Part shown: positions 1-10,926 of the stretch, piece after piece
Position numbering within the stretch: the stretch's first letter is position 1
Layout of the letters: every line of letters begins with the position of its first letter
NCBI GenBank assembly: GCA_039619475.1
Contig: CM077116.1
Span: 302,416,464 to 302,480,463, forward strand
DNA: 64,000 nt
DNA from: Icerya purchasi
Taxonomy: Eukaryota > Arthropoda > Insecta > Hemiptera > Monophlebidae
Direction: 5' to 3'
Notes under the pieces: model-generated
What the model saw: only the letters and a program-made list of their open reading frames with translations
The model's database searches: none
What the model was told of the DNA's origin: nothing
Position numbers and translations under genes: made by a program

Positions 1-466
1 AACTCGACTAGGGCTGTCAGGCGTTTGAGTTGGCCAGCCGGAGCCAGTTATTCTCTCTTGCTACCATCCAATACTCTACTATCCGCATCGCCACGGGCGC
101 CTTTTATTTTAGTTCCACTGTCAGCCTGAATAGTGAATCTAGTAATCCTCTTCCTCTCCACTATAGAAGACTAGTCTTATTATCCAACTTTTTCGCCTCT
201 ACTCTGTGCATTCCTAATCTCCCTTTTCCGTATCCTATTCTAAAACAATCCCCTTGCTTCGCAACCCCCTCCCTAAAGACCCGAACCATCTCAAAGCCAA
301 TTTTGAATCTTTGTTTCCTTAATTCTCTCAAATTCTCCTGACCGCTCTAATTATGTTAGTCTTAACTAATCCCCCTCCATGTCTTCTATTCCCCGTAGAT
401 GTAAATTTCAATTTATTTGATTCTTCCAAAACCGTCTACCCTCTCCACATCATCAGCCAAAATTCT
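1..466 (+). mobile_element. Non-LTR retrotransposon, pol segment between RT and RNase H (5' part of outer element)
   Basis: The + frame reading through position 30 gives GCQAFELASRSQLFSLATIQ followed by a segment containing IRIATGAF and LHYRRLVLLSNFF. This is the familiar linker of RNase H-carrying non-LTR retrotransposons, where insect elements read roughly YGC.ay..a....L..LDtiqN..lRlatGAFrssP...L....g.pPL..RR. The reading frame enters from beyond the left window edge. It is broken by stops after 341, but weak similarity in shifting frames continues to about 466 (KTVYP-like, in frame with a sequence expected just before RNase H). Its continuation is at 1665-2568, beyond an inserted element. 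It is a dead copy. Confidence 0.75.
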
Positions 467-469
467 TCT

Positions 470-1660
470 TCTTCCTTTACCATGTCCGTTTAACGGACGT
501 CGGCGTCCAAACGGTTAAACATTTCTCGATTTCTAGCCATATCCGTTAGTTTTCTCATTTCATTAATTTTTGTCCAGAATTTTATATTCTGTATCCATGA
601 TTTCCTTGGTCTTCCACGTTTCCGTTTGCCTTCTATTTTTCCTTGAAGTACCAGCTGGAGTATTTCGTATTTATTTCCTCTCATGATACGTCCCAGGTAC
701 ATTATTTTGCGTTTTTTTATAATTGTTAATAGTTCGCATTCTTTCTGCAAGCGCTGTACTATCTTCCTGTTGCTTATTTTGTCCGTCTAACTGGCCTTCA
801 ACAATCGTCTATAAACCCGCATTTTGAACGCTTCAATTTTCTTTGATGCGGCTGTTGTCAGGGTCCATGTTTCCACTCCATATAGCAGCGTTGTCCAGAT
901 ATAACATCTAACTAGTCGTAGTTTTAATTTCATACCGATATCGTTACCACATAGTATATTCTTGAATTGTTGGAATGTTCTACGCGCTATTTCTATCCTA
1001 CACCTAATCTCTTTGTCCGAGTTCCCTTTTTCTGTTAGCCAACTTCCTAAATATTTGAAGACAGTGACTTTCTCTATGCTTTTTTCCGTCTATTGTTATT
1101 TTATCCGTATTACTGTCTTCTCTTCTAGCTACTTTCATATCTTTTGTTTTTCCAACGTTAATTTTAATCCCCCTCATGTCAGCGTCTCTATGTCATATTT
1201 TTATTAATTCTTCTAGTCCTTTCTGAGACCCAGCTATGAGAGCAGTGTCATCCGCGAATCTGATGTTTATCAGTACCCCATTGACTCGTATACCTTCCTT
1301 GGATTCCGCTATGGCCTGTTGGAATATTTGTTCGGAATAGATATTGTATAGCATTGGTGACAAGATGCATCCGTGTCTTACGCCACATCCAATCTCTATG
1401 TCCTTGGTTTCGTTTGTTCCTAGTCGAACCTTTGCTTTTTGACGGCAATACAGGTTTCTAATACATCTCAAGTCCTTTTTATCTATTGATGTATTTACTA
1501 ATATTTCTAGCATCTTATCGTGCTTAACCTTGTCAAATGCCTTTTCAAAGTCTATAAAACATATGTGTATTTCTTGATCTAGGTCATAGAACTTTTTCAT
1601 TAGGATCTGGATGCAGAAGATTGCTTCGCGTGTGTTACTCCTTTGAAATTTCAAAACATC
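470..1660 (-). mobile_element. RTE-like non-LTR retrotransposon, 5'-truncated, inserted antisense into the outer element
   Basis: The minus strand carries the C-terminal half of an endonuclease-reverse transcriptase of the type common in insects (RTE-like). Its reverse transcriptase starts near 1650, close to a THREAIF-type motif, and its C-terminus ends at a stop near 490. Just past that stop the minus strand is GAAGAAGAAG-rich (455-475), which could be the short simple-repeat 3' tail used by such elements in place of poly(A). The sequence on both sides belongs to a different, oppositely oriented element, so this copy inserted into it. Both boundaries are estimates (within about 15 bp). Confidence 0.8.
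490..1654 (-). pseudogene. Broken reverse transcriptase of the RTE-like element
   Basis: From 1654 to 1193 the minus frame shows RT palm motifs: HICFIDFEKAFDKVKHDKM, then GVRHGCILSPMLYNIYSE, then FADDTALIAG, the catalytic box (FADD in place of the usual YADD). The thumb and connection follow in other frames: EKVTVFKYLGSWLTEKGNSD near 1005-1080, CYIWTTLLYGVETWTL near 850-910, and KKRKIMYLGRIMRG then GRPRKSW at 750-590. Breaks I can see are a frame change between about 1193 and 1085, and a TAG in place of a Trp codon near 790. The N-terminal endonuclease and the first RT blocks are absent (5' truncation). It is non-functional but fairly young, because most motifs still read cleanly. Confidence 0.82.
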
Positions 1661-1664
1661 CTAA

Positions 1665-2568
1665 TTTTATATTGTTTCACTGATGGTTCAAAATCTGATG
1701 ATCACATAGATGTGCTTTCTTAGTCCTCAATTCTATACTAAAATTTTGTCTTCCCAAATACTAATACTGATCTATATTTACTGCTGAAATCTTCGCCATC
1801 CTAAAATGCCTCGAATTTTTAACTTCTTCTGATCCTCACTCCAGATATCTCATAAATTCTGACTCTCTCAGTAGTCTCCTGGCACTGCAGAATCCACATG
1901 CTTCCCATCGTATGGTGCAACACATTTTCCTTCTACTCAACTCCCGCAAACTTGCTAATGTCCAGATCAATTTCATAACGTAAGAATCTCTGGTAATGAA
2001 ATGATTGATCAAGCAGCCAGGGACGTTTTCTACCTTCCTGAAATTACCTCTCTGTCTATTTCTTTCGATATTAGATCCTATATATGAAGTTTCCCATTTC
2101 TGGCAACAATCTTGATCATCTCAACCAAACGATTAAACCCAATGCCTTAGTCCTTACTTTCAGTCTATTCCGATCCAAAAAGAAGAACATCATCCTTACC
2201 CGACTTAGAATTTTCCATACCGCTCTCACTCATCTCACTTAAGCCAACATCTTGATCCTCTCACTTGTCCCTTCTGTCAAAACCACCTCTCAACATATCG
2301 CACATCTTATTATCGTGTCCTTAACTTCAACCTTAGAGATCCTCTCTTAATTTTCCGCACTGAATTCCCGAAATTCTTTCTGAAGACGTTAACTCGTCTC
2401 GAAATCTCTTCATCTTTTTGAAAAATCTTAAACTTCTACTCCTAATCTAATACGTCTTGTAGTCTTCGGTTGCATATGCCCCGATGAGTAGCCGAAAGCG
2501 CCGTTTTTTATTTTGTTTCGTTTTTTTTTTTTTTTTTTTTTTAATAATAAACAATAAATAAATAAAAT
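1665..2568 (+). mobile_element. Outer non-LTR retrotransposon, RNase H domain and 3' end
   Basis: After the inserted element, + frames resume with YCFTDGSKSDDHID (first catalytic Asp of RNase H) near 1672-1715. Further on come a degenerate GNEMIDQAARDVFYLP stretch near 1990-2040 (RNase H end: the family reads hvGi.GNE.AD.AA) and TRLRIFHTALTH near 2200-2235, the conserved block before the terminal CCHC-like finger. Its 3' untranslated part contains CCCCGATGAGTAGCCG near 2480-2500. The end is T-rich, then a taaataaataaaat stretch to about 2568. Many stops and frame changes show it is dead. Confidence 0.7.
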
Positions 2569-3400
2569 CGAAGAAAGTTTATACTTCGGAGGTATAAAAA
2601 GTTCATATATTGTAGCATACTAAAAGCTTCGAAAGACTAATTTTTCTAATTAAGTTAATTTGATCATAAAAAAAAGTTATCTCTAATAATACAAACAGTA
2701 ATTATTAAAATATTACTTTCAAAACAGAAATTTTAAAATATTCAGAAGAATTTATTCTTAAAAGAAAATTCATCGTCTCTCCTGATGATTTCGTTAGAGA
2801 TTTTTCCTGTGCCATAACTTTTTATTATTTAACTTTCATTTATTTTAAATATTTATTTAAATGAGTCGCCTACTACTCGGAAATTCCAAAAAAAAACAAA
2901 AAACAGTAGCACATACACTACTGCAAAACACCAACTGCGTGTTCCGTATTTTAATAAAAGCGCGTTTTTTATTTTTTAGATTTTTGTTTTTTTGGTGAAA
3001 CTGATAATGACAATAAAATTTCTAGTTAGCAGATAACGTTCTGTCATCACAAGGTGGCGGCGCGGCCAGCGAAATATCCAAATATAATTTTTAAATTTCC
3101 AATTTTTCTGATCCAAAAATTTAATCAGTAGAATTATAATAAACCCAACAAACTGAAGAAGGGACAAATATGATATCAGCAAGAATAAAAAAAGTTATTA
3201 AATTGTTCTTCTTACATTTCAAGTTCATTTATTCACATTTCAAATACTGTATACCGTTATAATGATCACACTAAATCAAGCAGTAGATACGCTTCGTTAT
3301 TAAAGTAAAAGTTAATAATGAAATTCATTGGTCGTAGCATTTCCATAAAATTTATTCAAAATGTAACATTTTCACTTGCAATTCCAGCTTAATTTCTCCT

Positions 3401-3434
<34 letters not shown>

Positions 3435-4261
3435 GAGGGAACTTTACTATCCTAATAAACTTAATAATACAAAAATTATTTATGCGTTACGTCAAAATTT
3501 TAACTACTATTATTTTTAAAATATCTAAAATTTCATTCGGGTCTGTTACAATTTATACATTTCTAAGCAACGATTGTTAAAAACGATTAGAGCCGCTTAC
3601 TCGATATGTAAACGGTGGGTGATTATTTTAATTTTAATTTTAATATTAATATTAATAAAAGGAACATACAAATTCGACTTCTAATTTACAATTGAAATTA
3701 TAACGTAAAATATATAATTTCAAGTTTCAAGAAAGGACCTTTATCTCCAATGTGCCCTGATGAGTTGGTCTTGCAATTGTAATGTATAACTTTAAAAAAA
3801 GAAAGAAAAAAAAAGGTATTTTTCTATTATTTGTACTGGCAAAAATGAAATTCACATCTTTTACTTTTTTACATTTCAAAAATGAGATCAATTATAAAAG
3901 TTATTTAAAAACGTTCAAAAGTTGTGACGTATTAAAAAACATTTATTTTTCTCATTTTAAATAATTTACACTTAACGAAAATACCTTTGGGCGATTTTTA
4001 CTTTTTTCCCGATTTTACGATTACATTCCCGACTTATTTACGGTTGGATGGTCACAATCCGTATCATTTACATATTTTAACACTTCGCAAAAGAAATTGA
4101 AGAATTTTTCAAATTTTCCAATTCGATGATCACAAAGTACTTTTCTATTATTCGCGTGTCCGGTCGACTATATACGACACAACTCGCCCATTATTTTATA
4201 AGTTTTATTAAATCGTTATCAACGTCACCTTATAAGCTTTTGAATTCATATCTGCCCACTA
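2569..4261. other. AT-rich non-coding stretch
   Basis: No reading frame with recognisable protein similarity on either strand. It contains homopolymer tracts, the longest a poly(A) run of about 30 at 3403-3432 that may be the tail of an unrecognised retroposon. Nothing else stands out. Confidence 0.6.
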
Positions 4262-4565
4262 AGGAGACATGTAAATAGATGATTATACTCTTGAACTTCG
4301 ATCGCTATCGGATATTCCCCATTTATAAAGATTATATTTTGTGTGCGCAGTTCCACTTCTCAGTCTACTCAAGATGGTTTTCCAAAGACTGCAGCTTAAG
4401 TGATTCCCGCTAGGCAGTACTTCCGCCTTTGGCCTACCGTTTGTTTTTATATTCTATATACTAAGTCTTTCTTTTTCTACAGTACCCGTCAGCTCTTCAA
4501 TTTTTCGTAGAAAGCTATTCCTGGATTTCGGTCTTGTTTCAACCAATCCTTTATATCCATATAGC
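4262..4565 (-). pseudogene. Reverse-transcriptase C-terminal fragment of another non-LTR element
   Basis: On the minus strand the frame reads RPKAEVLPSGNHLSC, then WKTILSRLRSGTAHT, then KYNLYKWGISDSD, followed after a frame change by HLFTCLL. This matches the pattern at the C-terminus of many insect non-LTR pol proteins (W..lNrLRsG..r.k.n..kWG..ds..C.CG..qt..HlL.C), a Cys/His finger whose middle is damaged here. An upstream stretch (ETRPKSRNSFLRKIEELT) may belong to the same protein. A stop precedes the finger, and the fragment has no flanking element that I can see. Confidence 0.6.
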
Positions 4566-4632
4566 GGATAGTGCTTTTCTTATGATCTATTAATAAATGC
4601 AGAAAGTACTCATTTCAAGTTTATATACGTAG

Positions 4633-4720
4633 GTTGTAATTTCGAAGAAAAAAAAAAAATCCCTACCAAAAGGTAAGTTGTAATTTCGAGGAAAAAAAAA
4701 ATCCCTACCAAAAGGTGTAA
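4633..4720. repeat. Two-copy tandem repeat, about 44 bp
   Basis: The segment starting GTTGTAATTTCGA and ending CCCTACCAAAAGGT occurs twice in direct succession (4633-4676 and 4677-4720). The copies differ mainly in the length of the internal A run and one G/A change, which indicates a recent duplication. Confidence 0.8.
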
Positions 4721-5777
4721 GGTCATACAAAGTTGATGTATACTATATATAAAGACTAACAATTGAAATTTAAAATTAACACTTTTTCAACCGAATTCAA
4801 TACCACGATGTTTCCATACCTTAGGGGCACCGCGTACATTTGTAAAATTTAAAAGTATACATGCGACGAATGTGCAAAATGCATAGCGCAACAACAGATT
4901 GTAATTAAATTTATAAACATTCCTAGTTTTGTCTATACATCACGAAATAAAATAATTATTCGACAATCAGCAAAGTCTGTAAGTTTTACGAGTAGTTCTC
5001 CGTTCTTTTTTTCTCTCTAGAAATTGTATGTTTTGTTGTTGTTGTTGTTTTTTTTTAAATTAACAATTTTGTGACGGCGTAACTCGCCCCTTTCGATATT
5101 CATGTTCACTAAGAGTAAATTGGAAGATTTTCGCTGACAAACCCACAGATTCTTATTATCCCACTTGTGCCGCTCGTTGTAATCTACGAAAAATGTTTAT
5201 TATTAACAATAAAAAAAAAATGAAAGTCACAATCTGACATATACGCGCACATTTCAGAGGCAATTAATTCAATTAAAAGCGGTAATTTAACATACGGCAG
5301 GCCACCTACTTTTGTCCCGGATATTTATACGAAAAGAATGTGTATAGCAAATAAACTGACCAGGAGAGTAAATTTAATAATGTATTTTGTTGAAAAGGAA
5401 TGCGAAATTGATACAAGCTTAACACACTGATAATTAAATGTAAAAAAGTAAAAATTATAAATATGTTGTAAATAAGATATAACGTTACATATAAGTGTTT
5501 TCAGTTTTTTTTTTTTTTTTGAGAGAGAAGCAAATAGAACGCGTAATAAATTACAATAATCGTAAAAATAATAATAGCAACAATAATAATAATAATAAAA
5601 ATAATAATAATAGTAATAATAATATAGTAATAATAGAAACGCTTACGAATAGAACGGAGAGTCAAAAAGTAAAAAAGTAACAAAATTACTTTGAATGTGA
5701 ATTTTACACAATTGTTTTTTAAACGAATCTGACGCCATTAATAAATACGGATTACGTATTTAAATGTACTTATATAG

Positions 5778-5810
<33 letters not shown>

Positions 5811-7289
5811 CGCGTTGATGATTTTATTAAATAAAAATAACTTCGGTATTTTATACAACCTAGGAATACGTCTAAAATGTACTTTGTAATTTATTAAAAC
5901 AGCTTGCACACACGCGTCGTTGAAATACTACTCTGCGTATCTTAAAGCGTAGGCCTGGGCTCTAAACACGACAACGATATTTACATCCGACCACAAAATC
6001 GATTTACTATTTTATTGGTACGACGCAAATATACACAAATACATTTATAAACGGATTATCCGTATTTATTAACGGCCTCTTATTCATTGAATGCAATTGT
6101 GCGAAATTCCCGCTCAAAATAATTTCACCATTTTCCAACTATATTAACTTTCATTTTTGCATATTCATAAAAGTTTCTAATATTACTATTATTATTTTTA
6201 TAATTATACTAATCCATTACATCGTTCTAAGCCTCTCTCCCCCTCTCTCTCTCAAAAAGGATAAAAAAAAAAAAAAAACAAAAAAAAAAGATATTTTTCA
6301 TATACAAATATATATATATATATAGATGAACGATGTGAAAAGCGTAACGCGAACTCTGCATTTAAAAATCAAATATATATATATATATATTTTATAAATA
6401 AAATATAAGAAAAGAAAGCAACTTATTAAAATTTAAGTAAATAATCGATAATTTAAAAAAAGTATATAATAAGTTTGCATGACGCCTCATTAAATTGCTG
6501 TTTTTTCCATTCTGCCTGTGTGTATGTGTGTATTTGACGTCCGACGTCTGTTATCGTTTATTCATCTATTCCTTTTCTTTGCCAGCTTCCTTGTCTTTTG
6601 CTTCCGCTGAAATACGATTACAGAATGTAAATTTGAATTTCTTTTATTTTTTATTTTGTTTTAATGGGTGTTTAACTTTCACAAGGCCGACCAATTTAGA
6701 ATGAAATTTCAACAATAACTCGCCAGCATTTTTCGATAAAACGGAACCAGCGCATAAATTTCAGTTTTTCCGGAGAATTTTAACGCATTCAGTCGTAAAG
6801 ATATATGTTTAATTACATAAACAGTTTAACTGGCCGGATAAAAATCATTGGTAAATATCACACATTTTTACAATAGCGCTTTATACATATATCAAACTTC
6901 TTCTAACCAACCCCGGTTCTTCTCATGGAAATTGCGTTTGTTCTGCGTTTACAGATTTTCAAATGTAACTTTTAAATGGTTGAATAAAATTTTTGGATCG
7001 GGTTAACTCTGACTTGCTACATTACGTGATAGTATTTTAAATATTCCATACTTGAAGAAATCGGTGCATGTTGGGGGTAGGCTAAATTTAACTTTCTACT
7101 TTCGAAAGACTAACTAGCCCCCCCATCCGCCATTGCGGTATTTTTTTTTTCTAATTTAAGCAATTACATTTTTCTTTGTTCGTCTGTTTGTTCTTCCTTT
7201 ACGAAAAAATTGTTTTTGAAATTTTTATGAATGGTTTTTCAACACAATTCCGAGATATTAATCATATTTCTGTAATAAACTTAATACGA
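4721..7289. other. AT-rich non-coding stretch downstream of the VAT-1 gene
   Basis: No supported coding region. It holds (AT)n at 5777-5805, 6309-6324 and 6372-6391, an (AAT)-type imperfect tract at 5555-5635, a CT-rich tract at 6234-6253, and many A/T runs. If the VAT-1 gene is spliced again after 7349, its last exon and 3' UTR should lie in this stretch. An AATAAA on the minus strand (TTTATT near 6646) is one possible poly(A) signal, but this hexamer is common in such AT-rich DNA. Confidence 0.5.
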
Positions 7290-7559
7290 TTAATTTGATA
7301 ATAGAGAAAAAGTGTACAATAAAAGAAAGAAAATGTGTGTTACTCTACCTGGTGGAGACGATGAACCGTTAGTAACAGGTTCTTTATCTTCTTCTTTCTT
7401 TTTGTCTTTATCCTTTTCTTTGTCTTCTTTATCGATGCTTTTGCCTTTACCTTTTTCTTTTAACGGCGTAGCTGGTTTCGGTTTCGGTTCTAAGCTTGGG
7501 TCTAAAATCAGTTTACCGACATTTTTGCGATCATGCATTTTCTGCATAGCTTCGGAAAC
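7290..7559 (-). CDS. Vat1: VAT-1 homologue, last recognised exon with charged C-terminal tail
   Basis: Starts VSEAMQKMHDRKNVGKLILD (the conserved end of the MDR fold), then PSLEPKPKPATPLKEKGKGK and a Lys/Glu/Asp-rich low-complexity tail (about 35 residues), then EPVTNGSSSPP. Read through, it ends at a stop at 7290 after a hydrophobic run (VTHIFFLLLYTFSLLSN). That run looks like intron read as protein. A donor CAG|GTAGAG at 7349/7348 sits exactly after SSSPP, so I think the true exon is 7349-7559 and one more exon lies downstream. The charged tail is typical of the arthropod forms and absent from the shorter vertebrate VAT-1. Confidence 0.88.
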   Translation of the reverse strand, partial: VSEAMQKMHDRKNVGKLILDPSLEPKPKPATPLKEKGKGKSIDKEDKEKDKDKKKEEDKEPVTNGSSSPPGRVTHIFFLLLYTFSLLSN

Positions 7560-8005
7560 CTGTAACGAAATCGACAATAGTCGTATTATGTTCCTTAATA
7601 ATGTTTCCAAATATGTAATAATAATGTGGGCAAATCAAATTGGGCACTAAATTTCGTACGGGTAAAAAAGGCGTTAAACAAACGACCACGAAGAATTCAT
7701 AATGTTGTGTTTCGCATTTCGGAAAAAATTATTAACATCAAATTTGTCGATCATATGGACTAGTTTGCTTTTAACTGACAACAGTTAACGGCTACACTTC
7801 AAGATTTAACGATAATAATAAAGCATGTGCAGAATTATTTAATGCTCACCAATCGAAACCGGACTAGAGAGTAAAATCCGTATTAGTCTACTACCGAAGG
7901 GGGAGGGGGGGGGGGGAGAAAAATAAGTGTAGGACACATATAAAAAAGAATTATTAAGAATTTCGAAGGGAAAAAATGTAATACGTGAAACAATTCCTTC
8001 TTATT

Positions 8006-8009
8006 TATG

Positions 8010-8049
<40 letters not shown>
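8006..8049. repeat. (AT)n microsatellite
   Basis: An uninterrupted alternating AT tract of about 38 bp inside the VAT-1 intron between the last two recognised exons. A 14-bp poly(G) run lies about 100 bp before it at 7903-7916. Confidence 0.95.
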
Positions 8050-8051
<2 letters not shown>

Positions 8052-8303
8052 GTGAAAACGGTTGAAACAACAGAAGAGAATTATTATACAGAAATTTACT
8101 AATATCAAGAAATTATTCGAAAATAAAAAATAATACAAAGCGCAAAAAGGGTGTGATCATAATTAGCCTAGAAAAAAAAGTAAATAAATAAACGTTAACT
8201 GGTGTAAAGTTCCTCGATGTCTTTTTTGAGCTTTATTACGATAAAATTAATTCAAAAATGTAGCAAATAATATTCGATAAATAATAAAAATTAAAGCGCT
8301 TAC

Positions 8304-8498
8304 ATCTTCCAATGCCCATTTAGAATCAACAGTGGGGGCTATTTTAGATTTTTTCCACAAGTCGATCACTTTATCGAAAACTCCAGCGACGTATTCAGCC
8401 CGATTCTGCTGATAAAGCAAATGACGCAAGTTGAAACCGGAAATAGTTTTATTTTCATCGAATAGCTTGATCGGAGACACTTTGTCCACTTGCCACCA
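8304..8498 (-). CDS. Vat1: VAT-1 homologue, exon for the C-terminal part of the catalytic domain
   Basis: 65 codons, phase 0 to phase 0: WWQVDKVSPIKLFDENKTIS, then GFNLRHLLYQQNRAEYVAGV, ending SKWALED. WWQVDKVSPIKLFDENK and GFNLRHLLYQQ are the form seen in arthropod VAT-1-like proteins, in contrast to WW..fsV..LqLL..N.avcGfhLg in vertebrates, which supports an arthropod source. Acceptor ...TTTTTCAG, donor GAT|GTAAGC. Confidence 0.95.
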
Positions 8499-9068
8499 CT
8501 GAAAAATTGTAAAAATTTATTAATAACTTCATTCAGCGATGAAATAATAATTAAATGCGATTTTGTTAAAAAAAAAAAAAAAACTGCTTCCCCGAGCTGC
8601 AATTTTGTTCCTTATTTTTGTTTTGCTCCGTTTGTACATATCGCCCCGTGCTCTAGTTCAATTTATATACGAATTGAAATAACTTGAAATTAAAATTATT
8701 CGCAAGTACGGGTACTTTAAAAGTCTTTTTCGTTTAGTAAATTTTTAAAATTTCAATTAATTTGGTAATTTTTTTATAACTATTTTCAGCTATTCACATT
8801 CATGCGGTGTGTATTTTTTAAATTTATGCATTCACATGGCTATTTTTCGAATTTCATCTTCTATTTGTTCTTACGCAATGTTAGCGCCATTTTGATTTTA
8901 CTTGGTCAATTTTCTACCGTTTCGTACTGAAAGTTCGAACGAATTCGTAAATCTAACGAACTAAAATATAATGGCGGAAATGAACTGCCGGCATTAATAC
9001 AGTTGTTTGCCCGGCTATATTCTAAAAAAGAACGGCTTATTTTAAGGTCCTTCGAAAATACGATAAAG

Positions 9069-9618
9069 AATTAATAAAATTATAGTTTAAGAAACTAAAA
9101 ACGGATGCTCTTTATACATATGTGTAGGGTGCACTAAAAAGCGTAAAATAATTAAAATTCTTTTACAATACTAACCTAAGAGTGAAGATGCGACGCGAGA
9201 CATTGATTAATTTCAATTCAAAATAAAAGTTTTGAGTTCTTTAACGATATTAACGTAAAAAAAAATGCAGAAGTGGACATTAGTAATTAATTTCAATTCA
9301 AATGAAGCATGGGGTGATTTTATCAGTAGTCATACAAAGTCCCCCTCAACAAATGTAAATGATATAAAATAACTCCGCGCTTTATTTTTTATTGTGAATT
9401 AAATTATTAACGTTCCCGTCGCTTCACTCTTATATTAATATTGTAAAAGAACTTAATTTTTTATTGTGAATTAAAATTAATTATTAATGTCCATCTCTGC
9501 ACCCTTAAGTTAGTATTGTAAAAGAATTTTAATTATTTTACGTTTTTTTAGCGCATCTTATACATATATAAGAAGCATCTGTTTTTAGTTTTTTAAATTA
9601 TAATTTTCTTTTTAATTT
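9069..9618. repeat. Long imperfect inverted repeat with internal duplications (MITE-like snapback element)
   Basis: The left arm (about 9069-9304) and the right arm (about 9384-9618) are imperfect reverse complements. Matching landmarks are AACTAAAAACGGATGCTC against the complement of AGCATCTGTTTTTAGTT, GCGTAAAATAATTAAAATTC against GAATTTTAATTATTTTACG, and GACATTGATTAATT against AATTATTAATGTC. Each arm also contains two related sub-units of about 75-80 bp (e.g. the GACATT..TAATTAATTTCAATTCAA block at 9200 and 9278). The central spacer is about 80 bp. There is no coding capacity. It lies in a VAT-1 intron, so it would be transcribed. Confidence 0.75.
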
Positions 9619-9785
9619 TTTTAGTCTTGAAGGGGGGAAATATAGCAGAAGGATTATATTTGATTATAATTATTTTCTGCGTTTAATTAAAGCTATACTT
9701 AATTCCGTCGCATGTTGTTCACCCTTTCCGTAAATTCAACAATACAATACACAGCAATCTAAATCCATTATTCAAGAGCAGTTCC

Positions 9786-10329
9786 CGATATCCGAATGAT
9801 TTGAAATTTTTACTAATCGTCAGAACCCGATGACAATGCAATAGTATGATGCAGAGAAAAAAAAGCCCCTACACCCACAAATACGAGTGTAAATTTAAAA
9901 AAATTGTAAATATTTATAAACGGAATAATTTCGATTTCCCACGAAAACGCATGACGGAAGCAGCAGAGATCCTCAGCGCCGGTCTCATTATGTTTTTCAA
10001 CTTGGAGGAAAATACTGTAAGGTCTCGTTACGCTTCCCATCACGATATTATGTGACGGCTCGACGAAAGCAACGGGTCTGTAGCCAGTTTTTTTCTCCAA
10101 GCCGCTGCATCATGACGGGAAACATAATGAGATCGGCGCTGAGGATCTCTGTTGCTTCCGTCATGCGTTTTCGCGGGAAATCAAAATTATTCCGTTTATA
10201 AATATTTGCAATTTTTTTAATTTACACTCGTATTTGTGGGTGTAGGGGCTTTTTTTTTTTCTGCATCATACTATTGCATTGTCATCGGGTTCTGACGATT
10301 AGTAAAAATTTCAAATCATTCGGACATCG
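9786..10329. repeat. Foldback element: 210-bp nearly perfect inverted repeat
   Basis: 9786-9995 and 10120-10329 are reverse complements with only scattered mismatches. Both contain ATTTGTGGGTGTAGGGGCTT (or its complement), the GATCCTCAGCGCC block and CATGACGGAAGCA. The spacer of 124 bp (9996-10119) is unique and includes GGCTCGACGAAAGCAACGGG. No open frame spans the element. It sits 168 bp from the previous inverted repeat, in the same VAT-1 intron. Confidence 0.88.
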
Positions 10330-10870
10330 CGAAGTCAAAAAATAGATTCCAAAATTTCATTACAAACATACAAAGTTATCACCGGCGAAGCTAATATTAA
10401 AAAAGAAAAGCAGTAATCGTTCATTTTTCAATCTCCTAGACATTAATTTTTGAGTTCGAAGCGGAAAGTGAATAAAATAATACACAAACGGCAATTCAAC
10501 TGCAAAACACATTTGAAGAGAACTACTATTATTAGTTAGAAACAGTGATAGCATGATGACCTTTAAAAAGAAATGAAAACACAATAAACTTTCAAAGTTA
10601 TATTGGAAACCAGTTTAAATGCGAGAATGGCACATATTTGAATTCCGAACAAGTAGAAATTATTTTGCAAACCAAAAACCATTTTCAATTATAGAAATTG
10701 ACAATAATTATGAACTAGTTTAAAACGCTAAATACTACAAATAACCAGAATGGTAGAACCGTTTAAAAACACACACACACACACAAAACAAACTTTATCA
10801 ATGATTCTTTGTGAAACACGGAATTACAATTAACGGCAAAGATTAAATATGTAGCAGATGATCTACTTAC

Positions 10871-10926
10871 CGCTTTTGCAGCACTAAAGATGCTTTTTGT
10901 TTCTCCAGTAACAACATTAGCAGATC
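10871..10926 (-). CDS. Vat1: VAT-1 homologue, small 56-bp exon
   Basis: Two bases complete a Gly codon, then SANVVTGETKSIFSAAKA. It sits between YVLYG and WWQVDKV, exactly where VAT-1 proteins have GxaN.vtG...n..alar.WW. Acceptor ...ACATATAG, donor GCG|GTAAGT, phase 0. At 18 codons it is easy for gene finders to miss. The frame and both junctions agree with the flanking exons. Confidence 0.9.

Noticed and set aside
5495..5683. Asn-rich and Ile/Tyr-rich open frames on opposite strands
   Set aside because: They are translations of an imperfect (AAT)n tract, not genes.
9813..10100. 95-codon minus frame inside the foldback element
   Set aside because: It crosses from one arm into the spacer, its composition follows the repeat and the mirror arm is open as well, so it is not a gene.
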